The notes under the pieces: model-generated
Databases searched by the model: none
Told to the model about the DNA's origin: nothing
The model's input: only the letters and a program-made list of their open reading frames with translations
Origin: Chara braunii
Taxonomy: Eukaryota > Streptophyta > Charophyceae > Charales > Characeae
Assembly: GCA_003427395.1 (NCBI GenBank)
Contig: BFEA01000402.1
Span: forward strand, 876,344 to 918,118
DNA length: 41,775 nt
Reading direction: 5' to 3'
Translations under genes and position numbers: made by a program
Shown: positions 1 to 10,287 of the stretch, piece by piece
Layout of the letters: the number at the start of each line of letters is the position of its first letter
Numbering within the stretch: the stretch's first letter is position 1

Positions 1-18
1 CTCTCTCTCTCTCTCTCT

Positions 19-97
<79 letters not shown>
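1..97. repeat. Compound (CT)n/(CA)n microsatellite
   Basis: About ten CT units followed by roughly 37 CA units. A second compound CT-then-CA tract of the same order occurs at 20356-20452, so this is probably a recurrent junction in a dispersed repeat. Confidence 0.97.
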
Positions 98-101
<4 letters not shown>

Positions 102-514
102 CTGCCAACAGAGCACACAATGTAATTGTGCAACCACTCTATGGAACGGCGGCCACGACCACCGAGTATTTTTTTATGGTCCTATAACTCATCACGTGAC
201 CTGCGCAAACAAGATGCAAATGCCAAGAGGCGAAAACGTGGCGGAGCAGCACCCCATCTTGTCTGTCGCCTCTTTATTCCAGTATATCATCTTCAGCACA
301 GTGACGTCACGTCATGCAATTCTGAGTAAGGGGGGGAGTAAGGGGGGAGGGAGGGCAGGGACATCTGAGCAAGGGGGGGGGGGAAGGGGGGGGGGAGGGC
401 ACGGACAAGATCCCCGTCGTGGTTCGAATCCCATGCCTGTGAGAACTCTCCTCATCTCTAAATGGAACAGATGACAGATCACAGCTGTCCAACAGCCTCC
501 TTAATTATAGTCCT
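98..514. other. Non-coding stretch with G-rich tract and an isolated box B-like site
   Basis: No supported gene. Positions 331-400 are strongly G-rich on the plus strand. At 420-431 the sequence GGTTCGAATCCC matches the tRNA box B consensus, but no box A or cloverleaf precedes it, so at most this is a fragment of a tRNA-derived SINE. Short ORFs here are low-complexity or overlap in several frames. Confidence 0.6.
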
Positions 515-601
515 TATATATATATATATATATCGTCAAATAGAACTGCCCGGTAAACCATAGGCAGAGAGGGAAAAGAGGACAACAAACGAGGGGCTGT
601 G

Positions 602-641
602 ACAAACTGTTTCGTCGGAGTTTCACCGACTCATCAGGAGG
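602..641 (-). ncRNA. Hammerhead ribozyme remnant (lacks cleavage-site strand)
   Basis: Read on the minus strand: CTGATGA (637-631), stem II GTCGG with loop TGAAACT and perfect partner CCGAC (630-614), GAAA (613-610), then CAGTTTGT (609-602). The CCTC strand of stem I is present at 641-638. The partner GAGG strand, the cleavage triplet and the 5' strand of stem III are absent, because similarity to the plus-strand copy stops inside loop I near 647. It should be inactive in cis. Its stem II is intact, unlike that of the complete copy. Confidence 0.75.
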
Positions 642-740
642 CTGAAAATATATCTATCGTCTGGTGTGGGTGAGTGATAGTCTACTTTGATTTTGGTTAA
701 GGTAGATTATCATTTACAGTGTAATCAGTGAGGGGATTCT

Positions 741-800
741 GCAGACTGTTGAGGGTTCAGCCTCCTGATGAGTCGGTGAAACTCCCACGAAACAGTTTGT
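741..800 (+). ncRNA. Type III hammerhead ribozyme
   Basis: All conserved elements appear in type III order. Stem III 5' strand is GCAGACTG (741-748). The cleavage triplet is GTT (748-750), with the cut expected after 750. Stem I is GAGG/CCTC (751-754, 761-764) closed by loop GTTCAG. CTGATGA is at 765-771. Stem II is GTCGG/CCCAC (772-776, 784-788) with loop TGAAACT, then GAAA (789-792). Stem III 3' strand is CAGTTTGT (793-800), pairing over all eight positions with two G-U wobbles. One C-C mismatch lies in the middle of stem II (774 with 786); the other two copies have the pairing G there. Known family role: self-cleavage of RNA, typically in viroid-like RNAs and retrozymes. Activity here may be weakened by the mismatch and the short stem I. 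Confidence 0.87.
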
Positions 801-892
801 GACAGCCCCTCGTTTGTTGTCCTCTTCTCGCTCTCTGCCTACGGTTTACCGGGCAGTTCTGTTTGTGACGATATATATATATATATATATAA

Positions 893-921
893 GTCGGTGA
901 AACTCCGACGAAACAGTTTGT
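893..921 (+). ncRNA. Half hammerhead ribozyme (stem II to stem III only)
   Basis: Stem II GTCGG (893-897), loop, CCGAC (905-909), GAAA (910-913) and CAGTTTGT (914-921) are present. A (TA)n tract replaces CTGATGA and everything 5' of it. This is a truncated third copy of the module. Confidence 0.75.
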
Positions 922-1015
922 CACAGCCCCTCGTTTGTTGTCCTCTTCTCCCTCTCTGCCTACGGTTTACCGGGCACTTCTATTCGACAATATATTGTGA
1001 CGATATATATATGTA

Positions 1016-1520
1016 TATATATATGTAGTGATGTGACAATATATATATATATATATATTGGACTATTTGTTGATTTATGCATGCCATCCTTGTGCAGGGG
1101 CCCTGTGGTAATCAATCTTCTCTGTATCATCCCAATTCTAACCGATGTCCCGAAGTTCGCTTGTGCTTTCTTCTGAGTTTTTGTTTTTTTTTTTGTATTT
1201 TCACTTTTTTTGGGTGGGGGGCTCTGGTGCTCGAGGCAAATTACATGTCTCCCTGAGCAAGAAAAAGGCAAGGGGCTCCCTTTTTTTTTTTTCTTTTGTT
1301 GTTTGTTTGTTTCTTCCCCCCCCCTTCTATTTTCCTATGCGTCTTCTATTATTTTGTTCTTCCTTTCCTTTACACTCTTCTTACAGAAATATTGGGTCTT
1401 GTGTGACGCTTCCACACGACACTCCGCCCAGTGTTGGTAAAGGGTGCGGGACAGGGACGGGTGCTCTTGGCCCCGACGGCGCTGTGTGGGACGCATGACC
1501 CTTTTATTTTGTTGTCTTGG
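1016..1520. other. Non-coding stretch: TA repeats and pyrimidine-rich DNA
   Basis: (TA)n-rich DNA up to about 1065, then T-, C- and G-rich homopolymer stretches (around 1180-1215, 1280-1325). Open frames on both strands are by-products of low complexity. No gene is recognised. Confidence 0.6.
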
Positions 1521-1739
1521 CCGCCGGTTCTATTCATGCCCGGAGGGCTGATGATCTCCAGGCCTAGATGTTGGAAAGCGTAGCGTTGCATAGTCTGGTC
1601 GTGTCGGTGCAGATTTGTCTTTTTGTTTTCTCGCCGTCTTGCGGGTGCAAGATTTGTTTTCATTTTTTCTCAAGAGGCGGTTAACGGAGGCCTTAATTTT
1701 CAGACAACTTCTCATGCCATTTATAACAACTCCCCCAAC

Positions 1740-1772
<33 letters not shown>

Positions 1773-2588
1773 TGAAAACCCCTGAAGTCTTTGCTAGGAG
1801 GGGTGATAAGAGCATCCCCTCCTAGCAGAAGACCTGGGCGCTCCGATCTATTGGTGGGGAGCAACACCTGCTGGAAAATGGGTCCAGCGTCCCATTGTAC
1901 ATACGACAGCCTGCCAGCACTGATTGGCCTGTTTCCAGGGGATTAACTGTGCAGGGTTACAAAGTCGAGAGCCCTTCACACCACCGCCTCTTCAGTCTGC
2001 ATCAGACCGCCAGATCACTCATGTTTCCCTAGCGGCTACTTCCGTTGCCTGAGGCCTTTCTCACTTTGCACCGTACCATTGCATGCCAACCATTGCCAGC
2101 TGGTGGGGTGGGAATGGGTCAGGAAAATCCGTGGATGGTCGCAGCGGGATCTCCTGTCCCACCGTAGTCCAGTCTCCCAAGGGTTATTTCAACCAATTTT
2201 AATCAAACTTGCCACCAATTCAAACAGCGGAGATCGTGCTGACTAATTGCAACAGGAAAAGAAAAGAAAGAAAAAAGGAGAAGAAGAAAAAAAAAAACAC
2301 CCTATAAAACAGAAGGGCAAAAGGGCACTTTCATGAAAGTTCGCCGACATTCTCAGAAATTTTGAGAATTTTTTCAAAAATCTCATCAGACGCGATTACC
2401 AAATTTGGCACACAGCAACCTCAAACCAAAAAAAAAAACAGGCAAAAAAAAAAAAAAAAAAAAAAACACCATAAAATTTGACCCACAAACCCTAATTGCA
2501 GTGTTGGACCCGTTACTCAGGAGCTGAAAGTGGTGGTCCCGGTTAACCACTTGTGTTTTGTCGCTTAGCATCAAGAACTCGCCCTCAT
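1521..2588 (-). mobile_element. Dispersed TIR element, copy 1 (interrupted)
   Basis: This is an inverted copy of the element at 36105-36761. The end at 1521 reads CCGCCGGTTCTATTCATGCC, matching the terminal repeat of the other copy. Shared stretches include the region around GGCCTAGATGTTGG (1561-1574), the CTTTCATGAAAGTTC segment near 2330, and the segment ending at CGCCCTCATG near 2588. Similarity is interrupted between about 1740 and 2170 by a poly-A-type retroposed insertion. The far terminus is missing or diverged after 2588. No transposase is encoded. Confidence 0.75.
1741..2170 (-). mobile_element. 5'-truncated retroposon with poly-A tail (family copy A)
   Basis: On the plus strand it starts with T31 (1741-1771), i.e. 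a poly-A tail on the minus strand. Positions around 1845-1903 match copies near 38885, 39081 and 39560 (core CTATTGGTGGGGAGCAACAC). It sits exactly where the host element (1521-2588) loses similarity with its partner. Both junctions carry a CTCCC-AA-like sequence (left near 1730, right near 2173), compatible with an imperfect target-site duplication. The longer match to the copy at 39470-39790 (CAGGGGATT segment) suggests variable 5' truncation, as in LINE or SINE insertions. Confidence 0.75.
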
Positions 2589-3171
2589 GTAGAGAGGGTG
2601 AGTTTTTTTTTTTTTTGTCAGGCAGGGGGGCAGTTCCTTTTTTTTTTGTCACGCAGGGCGTTGCCAGGCCCAGAGAAAAGTGCCTCGGAAGTTTATGGTG
2701 GTTCATTACACTCTTCGTGTTCTTCGTGGGCACTGCCAGTGCTAAAAGCAAGGAAATTTTTCCACTCCCTTTCTGGTTTTTAGGAAGCAAGGGGCGACCG
2801 CCTTGAGATTTCATCTTGTAGCTGACTGGTTCAAAAATTTAATTCCATCTAGCTTCATCGGGGGTCGAATGTCGGTCTAATATTTCAACGGTTCATGAGT
2901 GTCCCAACTGAGATAGGCGAGTCGGGGAAAACAAGGATTTTGGCATCATTTGCCGAGATCGTATCTTACAAGGATGTTCACAATACCGTCCAACGGTGCA
3001 GCTGGCAATTTATTCTCAAAAATTATTTTCAGAATGGAGTTAAAAAAAAAAAAAAAAAAAAGTAAATTAAAAAAATTAATAATTATTACTAAAATCAGAC
3101 AACTTATGAAAGCTGATCAAAATCATTCGTTTATGGAAACTCCCCATTGGGCAGCGCTAAGATTGGAACGG

Positions 3172-3214
<43 letters not shown>

Positions 3215-3226
3215 CTATGTGACTGC
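2589..3226. other. Non-coding stretch with poly-A tracts
   Basis: Contains T- and A-runs, including about 40 A at 3173-3212 and an A-run near 3042-3061. These probably mark retroposon tails. ORFs in this stretch are driven by homopolymers and none is supported. Confidence 0.55.
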
Positions 3227-3380
3227 TTAGGAAGGAGACACAGGGCCTCCTTGCTTCACTACTCTCGACATTGGAAAAAAGACAAAAACATATGGTGATT
3301 TATCTTTCCATGTTCTAGGGAAAGATTCATCCTCATTTTGCGCATATCGGAAGTAGTGGAGTGAGGCCCATAGGCTGGAA
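3227..3380 (-). repeat. Short dispersed repeat (ATGAATCTT...ATGGAAAGAT family), copy 1
   Basis: On the minus strand it reads AAAATGAGGATGAATCTTTC, then AGAACATGGAAAGAT, and ends in GGCCCTGTGT. The plus-strand sequence at 35290-35400 follows the same order of blocks. Shorter relatives occur at 20205-20260, 20470-20500 and 41425-41460, all on the minus strand. Confidence 0.65.
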
Positions 3381-3891
3381 AGGAGGGAGGAAATGGGAGA
3401 AAGGGAAGAATTAAAAGCTGTGTACATTTCACTCAGTACACCATGGGATAGACGAAGGCCAGCCAGTCCACGCTGCCAGATTTTGTCTGTGCGGTAGGGA
3501 TTTTTGCTCGATCGATGCAATAAAATATGAAACATCGATCAGGTTGGGTTGCCCCTCCAACATTGAGCATCAGTGTCTATAAATGCTCAAAATGAAATCC
3601 CACGCTACCATCGGTATTGTTTCAAATGAAAATCATGGTAAGCGTATAATAATTTCATTATTTTAGGAAAGCAGGGAACAGTAGATGGTTAAATCACCAG
3701 TACGTTTCCCAGCCATTTGTTCTCCGCTGCCGCGTGCATGTGGCTTCAAGCTTCGGGGGGTCGGCAGACCAAAGCAATATGGGTGATGCAGCCAGCCAAA
3801 ATAAAGGACCGCGGTTTGATTTATTTATTATTTTTTTTTTTTTTTGCTGAGGGCGCATGCGCTCCCGTTTCGAGGCTCGGCAAGGGAAGGG
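3381..3891. other. Non-coding stretch with a stray foldback terminus
   Basis: No gene is supported. Positions 3690-3712 repeat the terminal block CAGTACGTTTCCCAG of the foldback element that follows (3919-3933) in direct orientation, suggesting a truncated neighbouring copy. Confidence 0.5.
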
Positions 3892-4183
3892 TCGAACGTA
3901 CTGGTGGTTTAAACCGGCAGTACGTTTCCCAGTTACAATATCAAAGTCGCGGCGTGCATGCTGGTGCGACTCTCAGGAACTAGTACAGGGGCACTGTTTC
4001 GCTCGACATCCATCCAGGCAGAACGGGTCAGGCATCGTATGCGACCCGTTTTGCTCAGATGGATGCGTTGCGAATCAGTGCCGCAGTACTAGTACCCGAG
4101 AAACTTGGCAGCGTCCACGCCGCGACTCTGAAGAAGTGGACGGGAAACGTACTGAAGGTTTCAGAAGACCGCCAGTTGTTCGT
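3892..4183. mobile_element. Foldback element (long inverted repeat)
   Basis: Two arms, about 3892-4035 and 4050-4183, are inverted copies. Block pairs include CAGTACGTTTCCCAG/CGGGAAACGTACTG, AGTCGCGGCGTG/CACGCCGCGACT, ACTAGTAC on both sides and CATCCATC/GATGGATG. The centre holds AACGGGTC/GACCCGTT. It encodes nothing convincing; the overlapping ORFs on both strands are side effects of the inverted repeat. A diverged half copy lies at 27615-27752. It is a candidate MITE; no target-site duplication is identified. Confidence 0.75.
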
Positions 4184-4431
4184 GGGGTGTCGATATGCAC
4201 AATGTACGCCTTCCTCGTGGAGGACAAAAATAGGATGTACGAAAGGTGGCAAAAGAACTGTTCGTTTGTCATTGTGGAAAACCGACCATAGCGGACGACA
4301 CAAAATGTTGATATGGACTTTTATATCTTCGCGTCGTTTGCAGTGAACGTATCTGAGGTGCCGATTCTAGTTGGGTCAGCGGGTCATATGTGGGAACATC
4401 CACCACAGAGGAGGGTATACTCATGCTACCT

Positions 4432-4534
4432 TCTTCCCCCGAATACAACATACAGTCACTATAGTTGTATTTAGATTGAAGGATAACCCAAATTCAGCTA
4501 TATAATAAGACCGTACGTTGTATTCGGGGGAAGA
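4432..4534. mobile_element. 103-bp MITE
   Basis: Terminal inverted repeats of 22 bp with one mismatch start TCTTCCCCCGAATACAAC at 4432; the inverted partner ends at 4534. The internal ~60 bp is AT-rich and non-coding. The termini resemble those of the 1.27-kb element at 25470-26736 (TCTTCC.CC.AACATAAC), so the two are probably related non-autonomous DNA elements. No clear target-site duplication is seen. Confidence 0.8.
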
Positions 4535-5039
4535 CTGCAGGGACTTTTTACTTACTTCTGGACGTGATTGCGGCCACATACATCCCCATCCGGTCGTAGA
4601 TGTGTTTAGATACATTTCAGATAAGAGCTGTTGCGAATGTGCCCGTCTGTGCTGACAAGTCCCAAGTGGTCCATGCTAGTGCGAGCTGGTCCCAAGTGGT
4701 CCATGTCAGTGCCAATTGGTACCGAGTGGTCCCAGGCTAATCCACACTTTTTTCTTTCCACTTCCAGATGATACCGCCCGCCAAAATAACCTCCTCTGGT
4801 TTCACAAAAAAATAAATGACCAGCCTCCCCTTGTCGGCACCATCTGTCTTACCCATGCGTTCCACCGGTCCCATTTAGCCAATGCACAATGTCTCGCCTT
4901 TGCTGACGCAAGAGAAAAAAATAATAATGTGTCGCTTCCTCGCCGGCTCCTAACTCCAAAATGGTACCCCCACAGACGATCCCGTTGACCCTTTGACGTG
5001 CCAGAACTTCCCTTCTACGTAGTACTGCCTGACGGGCTC
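4535..5039. other. Non-coding stretch with a 30-bp tandem repeat
   Basis: At 4660-4736 the block CCCAAGTGGTCCATG recurs with a 30-bp period (4660, 4690, degenerate at 4720). The remainder shows nothing recognisable. Confidence 0.6.
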
Positions 5040-5345
5040 AAATTTTGGCAGCATAGCGCTGCTAAAATTATTTGCCGGTGTCGAAATATTTTGGTGACAT
5101 TTCTCCACAGAAGCGGGAAATCACCTTTTCGTAGGTCTGTCCCACCGGTACCGTCACCAATAAGTGTTGTTGTCCGCTGCTCGCCGTTGAAAATTTTCAG
5201 CAGCATTTCCCCACTAAAGTGAGAAAGTAGCCTGTCGCAGGTTCGCTCTGCTGGTACGGCTGCGAATAAACTTGTCGTTCACTGCTCGCCGTCGAAAAAT
5301 TTCGGCAGCATTTCCCCACTGAAGTAAGGAAAACTGCCTGCTGAA
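5040..5345. repeat. ~104-bp tandem array containing a TTYGGCAGC-TTCCCC motif
   Basis: Three diverged units start near 5096, 5201 and 5305, each with an ATTT(C/T)(C/G)GCAGCATTTCCCCAC-type block; the first is degenerate. Each is followed by a TGCTCGCCGT(T/C)GAAAA block. The same motif appears in the array at 15041-15360 and inside both ~1.1-kb direct repeats, linking these arrays to retroelement DNA. Confidence 0.7.
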
Positions 5346-6494
5346 AATAATAAAGCTTGGGCCCCAGGCCCAAATTTTACTAATATTGTGTCGCCGTAGT
5401 CCCGCAGCGTCCCTGGTCCCATCCCGTTGGACCAGCACCAACCAGAAGGAAGGGGAGCAAAGTGCTACCTGCCTTGGCTATGGCTGTCCTTCTCCTCCTC
5501 TCGCGCTCCTCAGCAACACTCTGGCCTCCTCCCAGGCTTTTCCAGCAGCCTAGCAACACTCAAGTGCTTATCACACAATGGGAGCACGAGTGCATTCTGT
5601 GTGGCAAGTGGGGACAACTGCCTGTTTTCTAATAGTTGAGGAGGGTTGAACATCACTTCAGCCCCCAGGCAAAATCGCGGGATCATAGTAAGCCCTTGAT
5701 TTGACCAAGATCAAAGGCTGACTATGACTGCATGACAGCCACATCCTTAGTGAGGGCAGTTTCTTTAACTGGCCCATTTTTATTTTTATTTTCTTTATCT
5801 CAGCTATCTCGAAATTTTACGAGATAGATAAGGGCATGACTTTTTTTTTTTTTTTTTTTTTCGGGAAAAAAAAGAGTCTTTCCATTATCAATCTTCAACA
5901 TTAAGGCTGAGAATCCTCACAAACAACCCGGATATACTTTAACCTGGGAGCATTACCCAGTTTCGCTTCTGGTCATTACAGCCTGAGCTTATTTCTCTGT
6001 AGTTGTACTAAGGATTCCAATAGAGCTCTCCGGTCTTTAAACATGCCCTCTGTGAAACAAGACTACTATACTACTACTTAACTTGAGGTGGTCTAAAATG
6101 ATCTTGTTGGAGCGTAGCTCCCCAAAACTTATAGCACTCTCTCCACATGAACCCATGTTCCCCAGTCCTCCTATCCCAAACTGCCTGCCTACCAGCAACT
6201 TACGTATCGAGTGCAGTGGTACCTACTCTTGCATCTCTTTCAACCAATTGCAAATTTTCAGTTTTCCTTTTAAGTATATTCTCACTAACCAGTTTGAACA
6301 TTTACCCCGAGACCATGTTCTTTGAAACCACCTGGTTCCCCGCATGTTGCTCCGAGATTGGTCCACTTTTCTGATTCAGTCTGCTTTGATATACTGTTTG
6401 AGACGATTACAAATGAGCGAATTGGTTTTGTTCGATGTCCCCTTTCTTTTGAAGCATGCTTTATTCCTGATTTTCCAGATCATCGAAAATCTGG
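5346..6494. other. Non-coding stretch
   Basis: No gene is supported. A 17-bp imperfect hairpin (CATAGTAAGCC arm, 5684-5727) and a CTATCTCG/CGAGATAG hairpin near 5804-5826 precede a T-run at 5840-5861. These could be remnants of small foldback elements. Confidence 0.5.
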
Positions 6495-7678
6495 CTTGTG
6501 TCCAGAAAGTCAAACTGAAAGTCAAAGTAGTGATGCATACAATATACTCAGTCAAAACGTAACAAAGAATTATAGATAGGGGTTATAATTGGGTTTATAC
6601 AACGAAAATGAAACCTTCACCTCTCAGTTCCCTGTCTCCAGAACTCCTCCCAAGTTTCGGCAGAGCTCCCACAATCGGTGGGCAGACTCCCCACAGTCTT
6701 GATGTGGCCCTACGGGTTGCAATCCCGCCTGCCGGCTTCCTCTCTGAACAGGAGTAGACTTAGATTAAGAAAGACAGAAGGATGGGTTTCAGACTCTCGA
6801 GATACAGGAGGGGGAGTGACTCAACTCCCAGGAGAGGGCCTTGTGATCTTCATCGCCTGAGGGCCCCGCAATGATGGCCAATAAACGAGGCAAATTGCCA
6901 AATCGAAACCAATGCGTAAGATAATTGTCTCTCGTGCATTCCCAAGTCGCAATAGTAGCCCTTTTTGTAAGCCTTCAAACCGCCGAAGTAATCCCTTTGT
7001 TGAGCCTGACTACTCCTTCAAACACCAACCTCGATACCTCCGACCAAACTCTGATACCCCGTGTAGTCGCCGCTCGGTCTCGATCCTTGAATCTCTTTGA
7101 TGAAAGTCTGACACGGTAACCGCTAGTGCTAGGCCCAAGGCTGAGTCTAAATAGTAATATAAATAAATTAAATATAATCAAATAGAAAAAGAAAAAAATA
7201 TTCATGAAAAGAAAAAAATATATATATATATATAAAAATAATATGAATATTCATATTATTTTCATATAAAATAAATAAAGAATCTGACGAACACCTAAAT
7301 AAACCGATACTGCGACGCACAGTCCTACCGAAACATTTTCAGATCCACATTGTTGTCGACGTCGTCCTCCGCTTGTACGCACAAGTCACAGGCAAGCGCA
7401 TCAATCAACAAGACATAATCCCTTTAATCCTAGTTTAATTAGAACGAAAATATTTGGTCGACGATCACGCCAGCTCTTCAGTCATCAACAAATAAAAAGA
7501 TAATGGGCGCCGCAAATCTGTGCGTCCACACACTTTTTCTCTAGTCAATCATCCAGTCAACGTAAACCATAGGCACAGTCGTGTCTCGCGCAGTATACTT
7601 TAAACTTTAAACCAAACTTATTTTCTGTCGCTTGTGAAAACCAGGGTGGATACCCCTGTAAGGGTATTCACACCGACA
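6495..7678. repeat. Long direct repeat, left copy (LTR-like)
   Basis: Co-linear with 16503-17560 over its length. Matching blocks include GTCAAACTGAAAGTCAAAGT, the CTACGGGTTGCAATCCCGCC region, and the end ACCAGG-TGGATACCCCTGTA. It starts CTTGTGTC and ends ..CCGACA, so TG...CA-type boundaries are possible. A 131-bp AT-rich block at 7151-7281 is absent from the other copy and accounts for the length difference. About 1.2 kb is a normal LTR size, and the two copies are ~10 kb apart. No primer-binding site or polypurine tract could be recognised, so a segmental duplication remains possible. Confidence 0.75.
7151..7281. repeat. AT-rich insertion with 28-bp perfect palindrome
   Basis: Present only in the left direct repeat. 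It contains a perfect palindrome at 7235-7262 centred on GAATATTC, extending to 7229-7268 with one mismatch, plus a (TA)n tract at 7219-7233. It could be a small AT-rich insertion or slippage expansion after duplication. Confidence 0.7.
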
Positions 7679-10287
7679 ACTTACCGGACCATATTAAGCG
7701 ACGTCCCCGTCGCTTCGAAGGAATCAAAGAGTTTTAAATCCATCCACAATTCCAAATGCTGACGAGAAAGGAACCAATCCGATTAGCCGACAAACACCGC
7801 TTCGAGGCCTCCATCAAATCATGCCAAACAGAACTATATGCTGTCAGGATTTTAACCTGAATCTCCATTGTCCTGACACTAGGACGCTGGTGTACTAGAC
7901 ATACTTACTACAACGTAAGTTTCAATGGCCCTCTCTGCCGTCCTCTCCCCTTCGTCCTAGACAAACCTCGATTTCTCGTTAAGTGTCCCTAGTCTCTACC
8001 CTGCAAGGAGGGTCATAACTAGGAACGCGGGCTGTAACCGAGACCTTTGAAGACACTCTCGCCTCTCTCCCAACAACTCTCATAATCAAATATATATGTA
8101 TATACGTAAATTTTACCTTAGACTCTTCCTGCAGTCTAGTACAGGAAGGTCAAATTTTCATCTTGGTTCACCATAGTCTGGTTGATCGAGCCAGATCTAT
8201 TTAGCGGTAGTGCCCTCGCAGGTTGCGCCGCGATAGACTTTTCTTCTGATAAGCATTCAATCAGGACTCTCCGCAGACTCAAATGACTCGACTCTTATCC
8301 CACGTCGTTTCGCAGGAGTAAAACCCTCCTAGGCGGCCACACCCTTTAAGTCTTTACTCAGTTAGCAAGACGCAGGCCTGCTGTTCAGGTTATGCCGATC
8401 AGCTGCCGACACTAGGGGTTGCGCCCTAGTTATGCTAAACTTTACCGTTAGCTCGGTATCCCCATAAATGCCCTAAGATTAACGCAAGCGGTTGGACGGT
8501 GTGTCGCAACAATACAGGTCTCCTGCGGGACCACGCAAAGGTTTGTCACACATAAAAGGCATCTACCAATCCTCTGTGGGACAACACGGAGAGCATGGCA
8601 GCCTCTCCACCATCATAGAACAGAATCACTGCCAGATCCACAAGGTCATGACCTTCCAACTTGATCAGAGCAAGAAGGTCACACATCACAATGACATCTC
8701 ACAAATGAACCATTTTGCAGCCTCTCGAAAACTCCACTAATGACCAAACAAAAACGTGGTTCTTCTTAGTTCTTTATCATGCAGAAATCAGCTTTCCATG
8801 CCATTAAATCTATTAACCACCTTTCATACGAAGGAGGTCTGACTCGATAGGTCTCCCAGTCATCCCTTCCTTCTCTAAGTATGAAGTTTCACGCGACCTT
8901 TCTTTAAAACATCTTCCCTCTCTGAAGACGAGTCTTCAAATAAACAAAAAACTACCTTCTCACTTGAAGGCGTCTCAACCATAAAGAATTCAAACTGAGA
9001 GATCAACTTATGAGTCCTCATCGCAACTCAACAATAAACATTCGGCATGGTAAGCATCCGAATCTCAAAGACCCGTAAATCCCTTAGGATTCTCACATCC
9101 TTCATGAAAACAAACTGCACTTCCTGCCCTTATACCCAACCCTAGCGTTCACCTATGACTAGACCACACGAGTATACCGAAGAGTAGACAATTCACATCC
9201 ATTCACATTCATAAAGTACACAGCACACGAGATGTTTCTCATACATCTCTCACACAAATCCATCATACATCGGGATACATCTACACATGTGAGAGTGATT
9301 GTGAACGCCATATACAATGAGTAGTTTTAGATAAAATTTCAACTCAATATATACTCAGAGGTGTAATATCCCAACTCAAAAATGAACCAATATGGTATTG
9401 AATTACATATATACATATAAAGTTGAACAATCTCAACTCAAACTGACACCAGTATCACATAAAAATGGTAGCCCTCTTAGCCAAAGCTAAACTGAAACAA
9501 CTCTAATCAGGGCGTAATCGCACCCCTCAAATCGGAGGCATCCAAGTAACTCAAGACGTATCAAAATATTCAAAGAAGTAACAGAAGACTCACCATGTCT
9601 TGGTTGTTCAAAAGTTTACAGCGGCCTCGAGTCAGAATGTTGTGCATATTGTTCTCTCATATCTCAGCGCAACGCAGGAAAAAAGAACTTTCCACACCAA
9701 TCCTCGAGGTCATAGAATCCAAAGCTTAAATTCAAAACCCACTAATTTTAATGCATCTCATATATATAAGTGTATGGGTGCGTACACCCTCATCACTCAG
9801 GGCGGTATGGCTAAAAAGAAACTCAACCCTCAAAAACACAATCACCTTGTCTTGCGTCGTAGGTTGATATTCCCAGAGGAAAGTACATGTCTAAAGGGGA
9901 CAAGTACCACAATCAAAGTCAAAGTTGTGCATCTAATAAGATCGCATCCTCACATGATCTCATGATGCAGTCAAAACTATATTCCATACCATACCCTCAT
10001 TCATCTCTTACCCTCAGTAACCCATACATGCGCAAGGCTCACTCTCAATCTACCCTTGAGTAGACGCAAAAGCCTGAAAACCGTTTATCCAATTTAACAT
10101 GAGGCCTCTTATGATCTGACATATACGCACACTGCACTAAAAACATATATACACATCTTCCAGCCCATTTTGTATTCAGTCAAAGATCCCGTTAACTAAA
10201 ACACGGGGCCTCCTACCGTGGCTCCTATGTACGTGTATATACACAAGTTCATGAGAGACGCACTTTGGCAAAACGTAGGGGCTCTCT
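7679..10287. other. Internal region of the putative LTR-like element, left part
   Basis: No recognisable gag, protease, reverse transcriptase or integrase frame on either strand. An 8-bp perfect hairpin AAGCGACG/CGTCGCTT (7696-7715) lies 18 bp inside the left repeat boundary. The remainder is rich in CTCAA/ACTCA words and AT. ORFs at 8492-8740 and 9600-9965 show no family features. Confidence 0.5.

Larger units (their letters stand above)
515..1015. repeat. Inverted and direct repeat module carrying hammerhead sequences
   Basis: About 120 bp occurs three times: at 520-647 on the minus strand, 756-890 on the plus strand, and 893-1015 on the plus strand. Each copy runs from the hammerhead core through shared sequence including CAGCCCCTCGTTTGTTGTCC and GGTTTACCGGGCA. 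Each ends at a TGACGATATAT-type junction into a (TA)n tract. The first two copies form an inverted repeat with a spacer of about 110 bp. The layout resembles partial, inverted and head-to-tail retroelement copies with a simple-repeat tail, as seen for Penelope-like elements and retrozymes. No reverse transcriptase is visible nearby, so the element class is inference. Confidence 0.8.

Noticed and set aside
4055-4346. ORFs on both strands around 3857-4346
   Set aside because: They arise from the foldback element; frames on both strands mirror each other and have no domain features.
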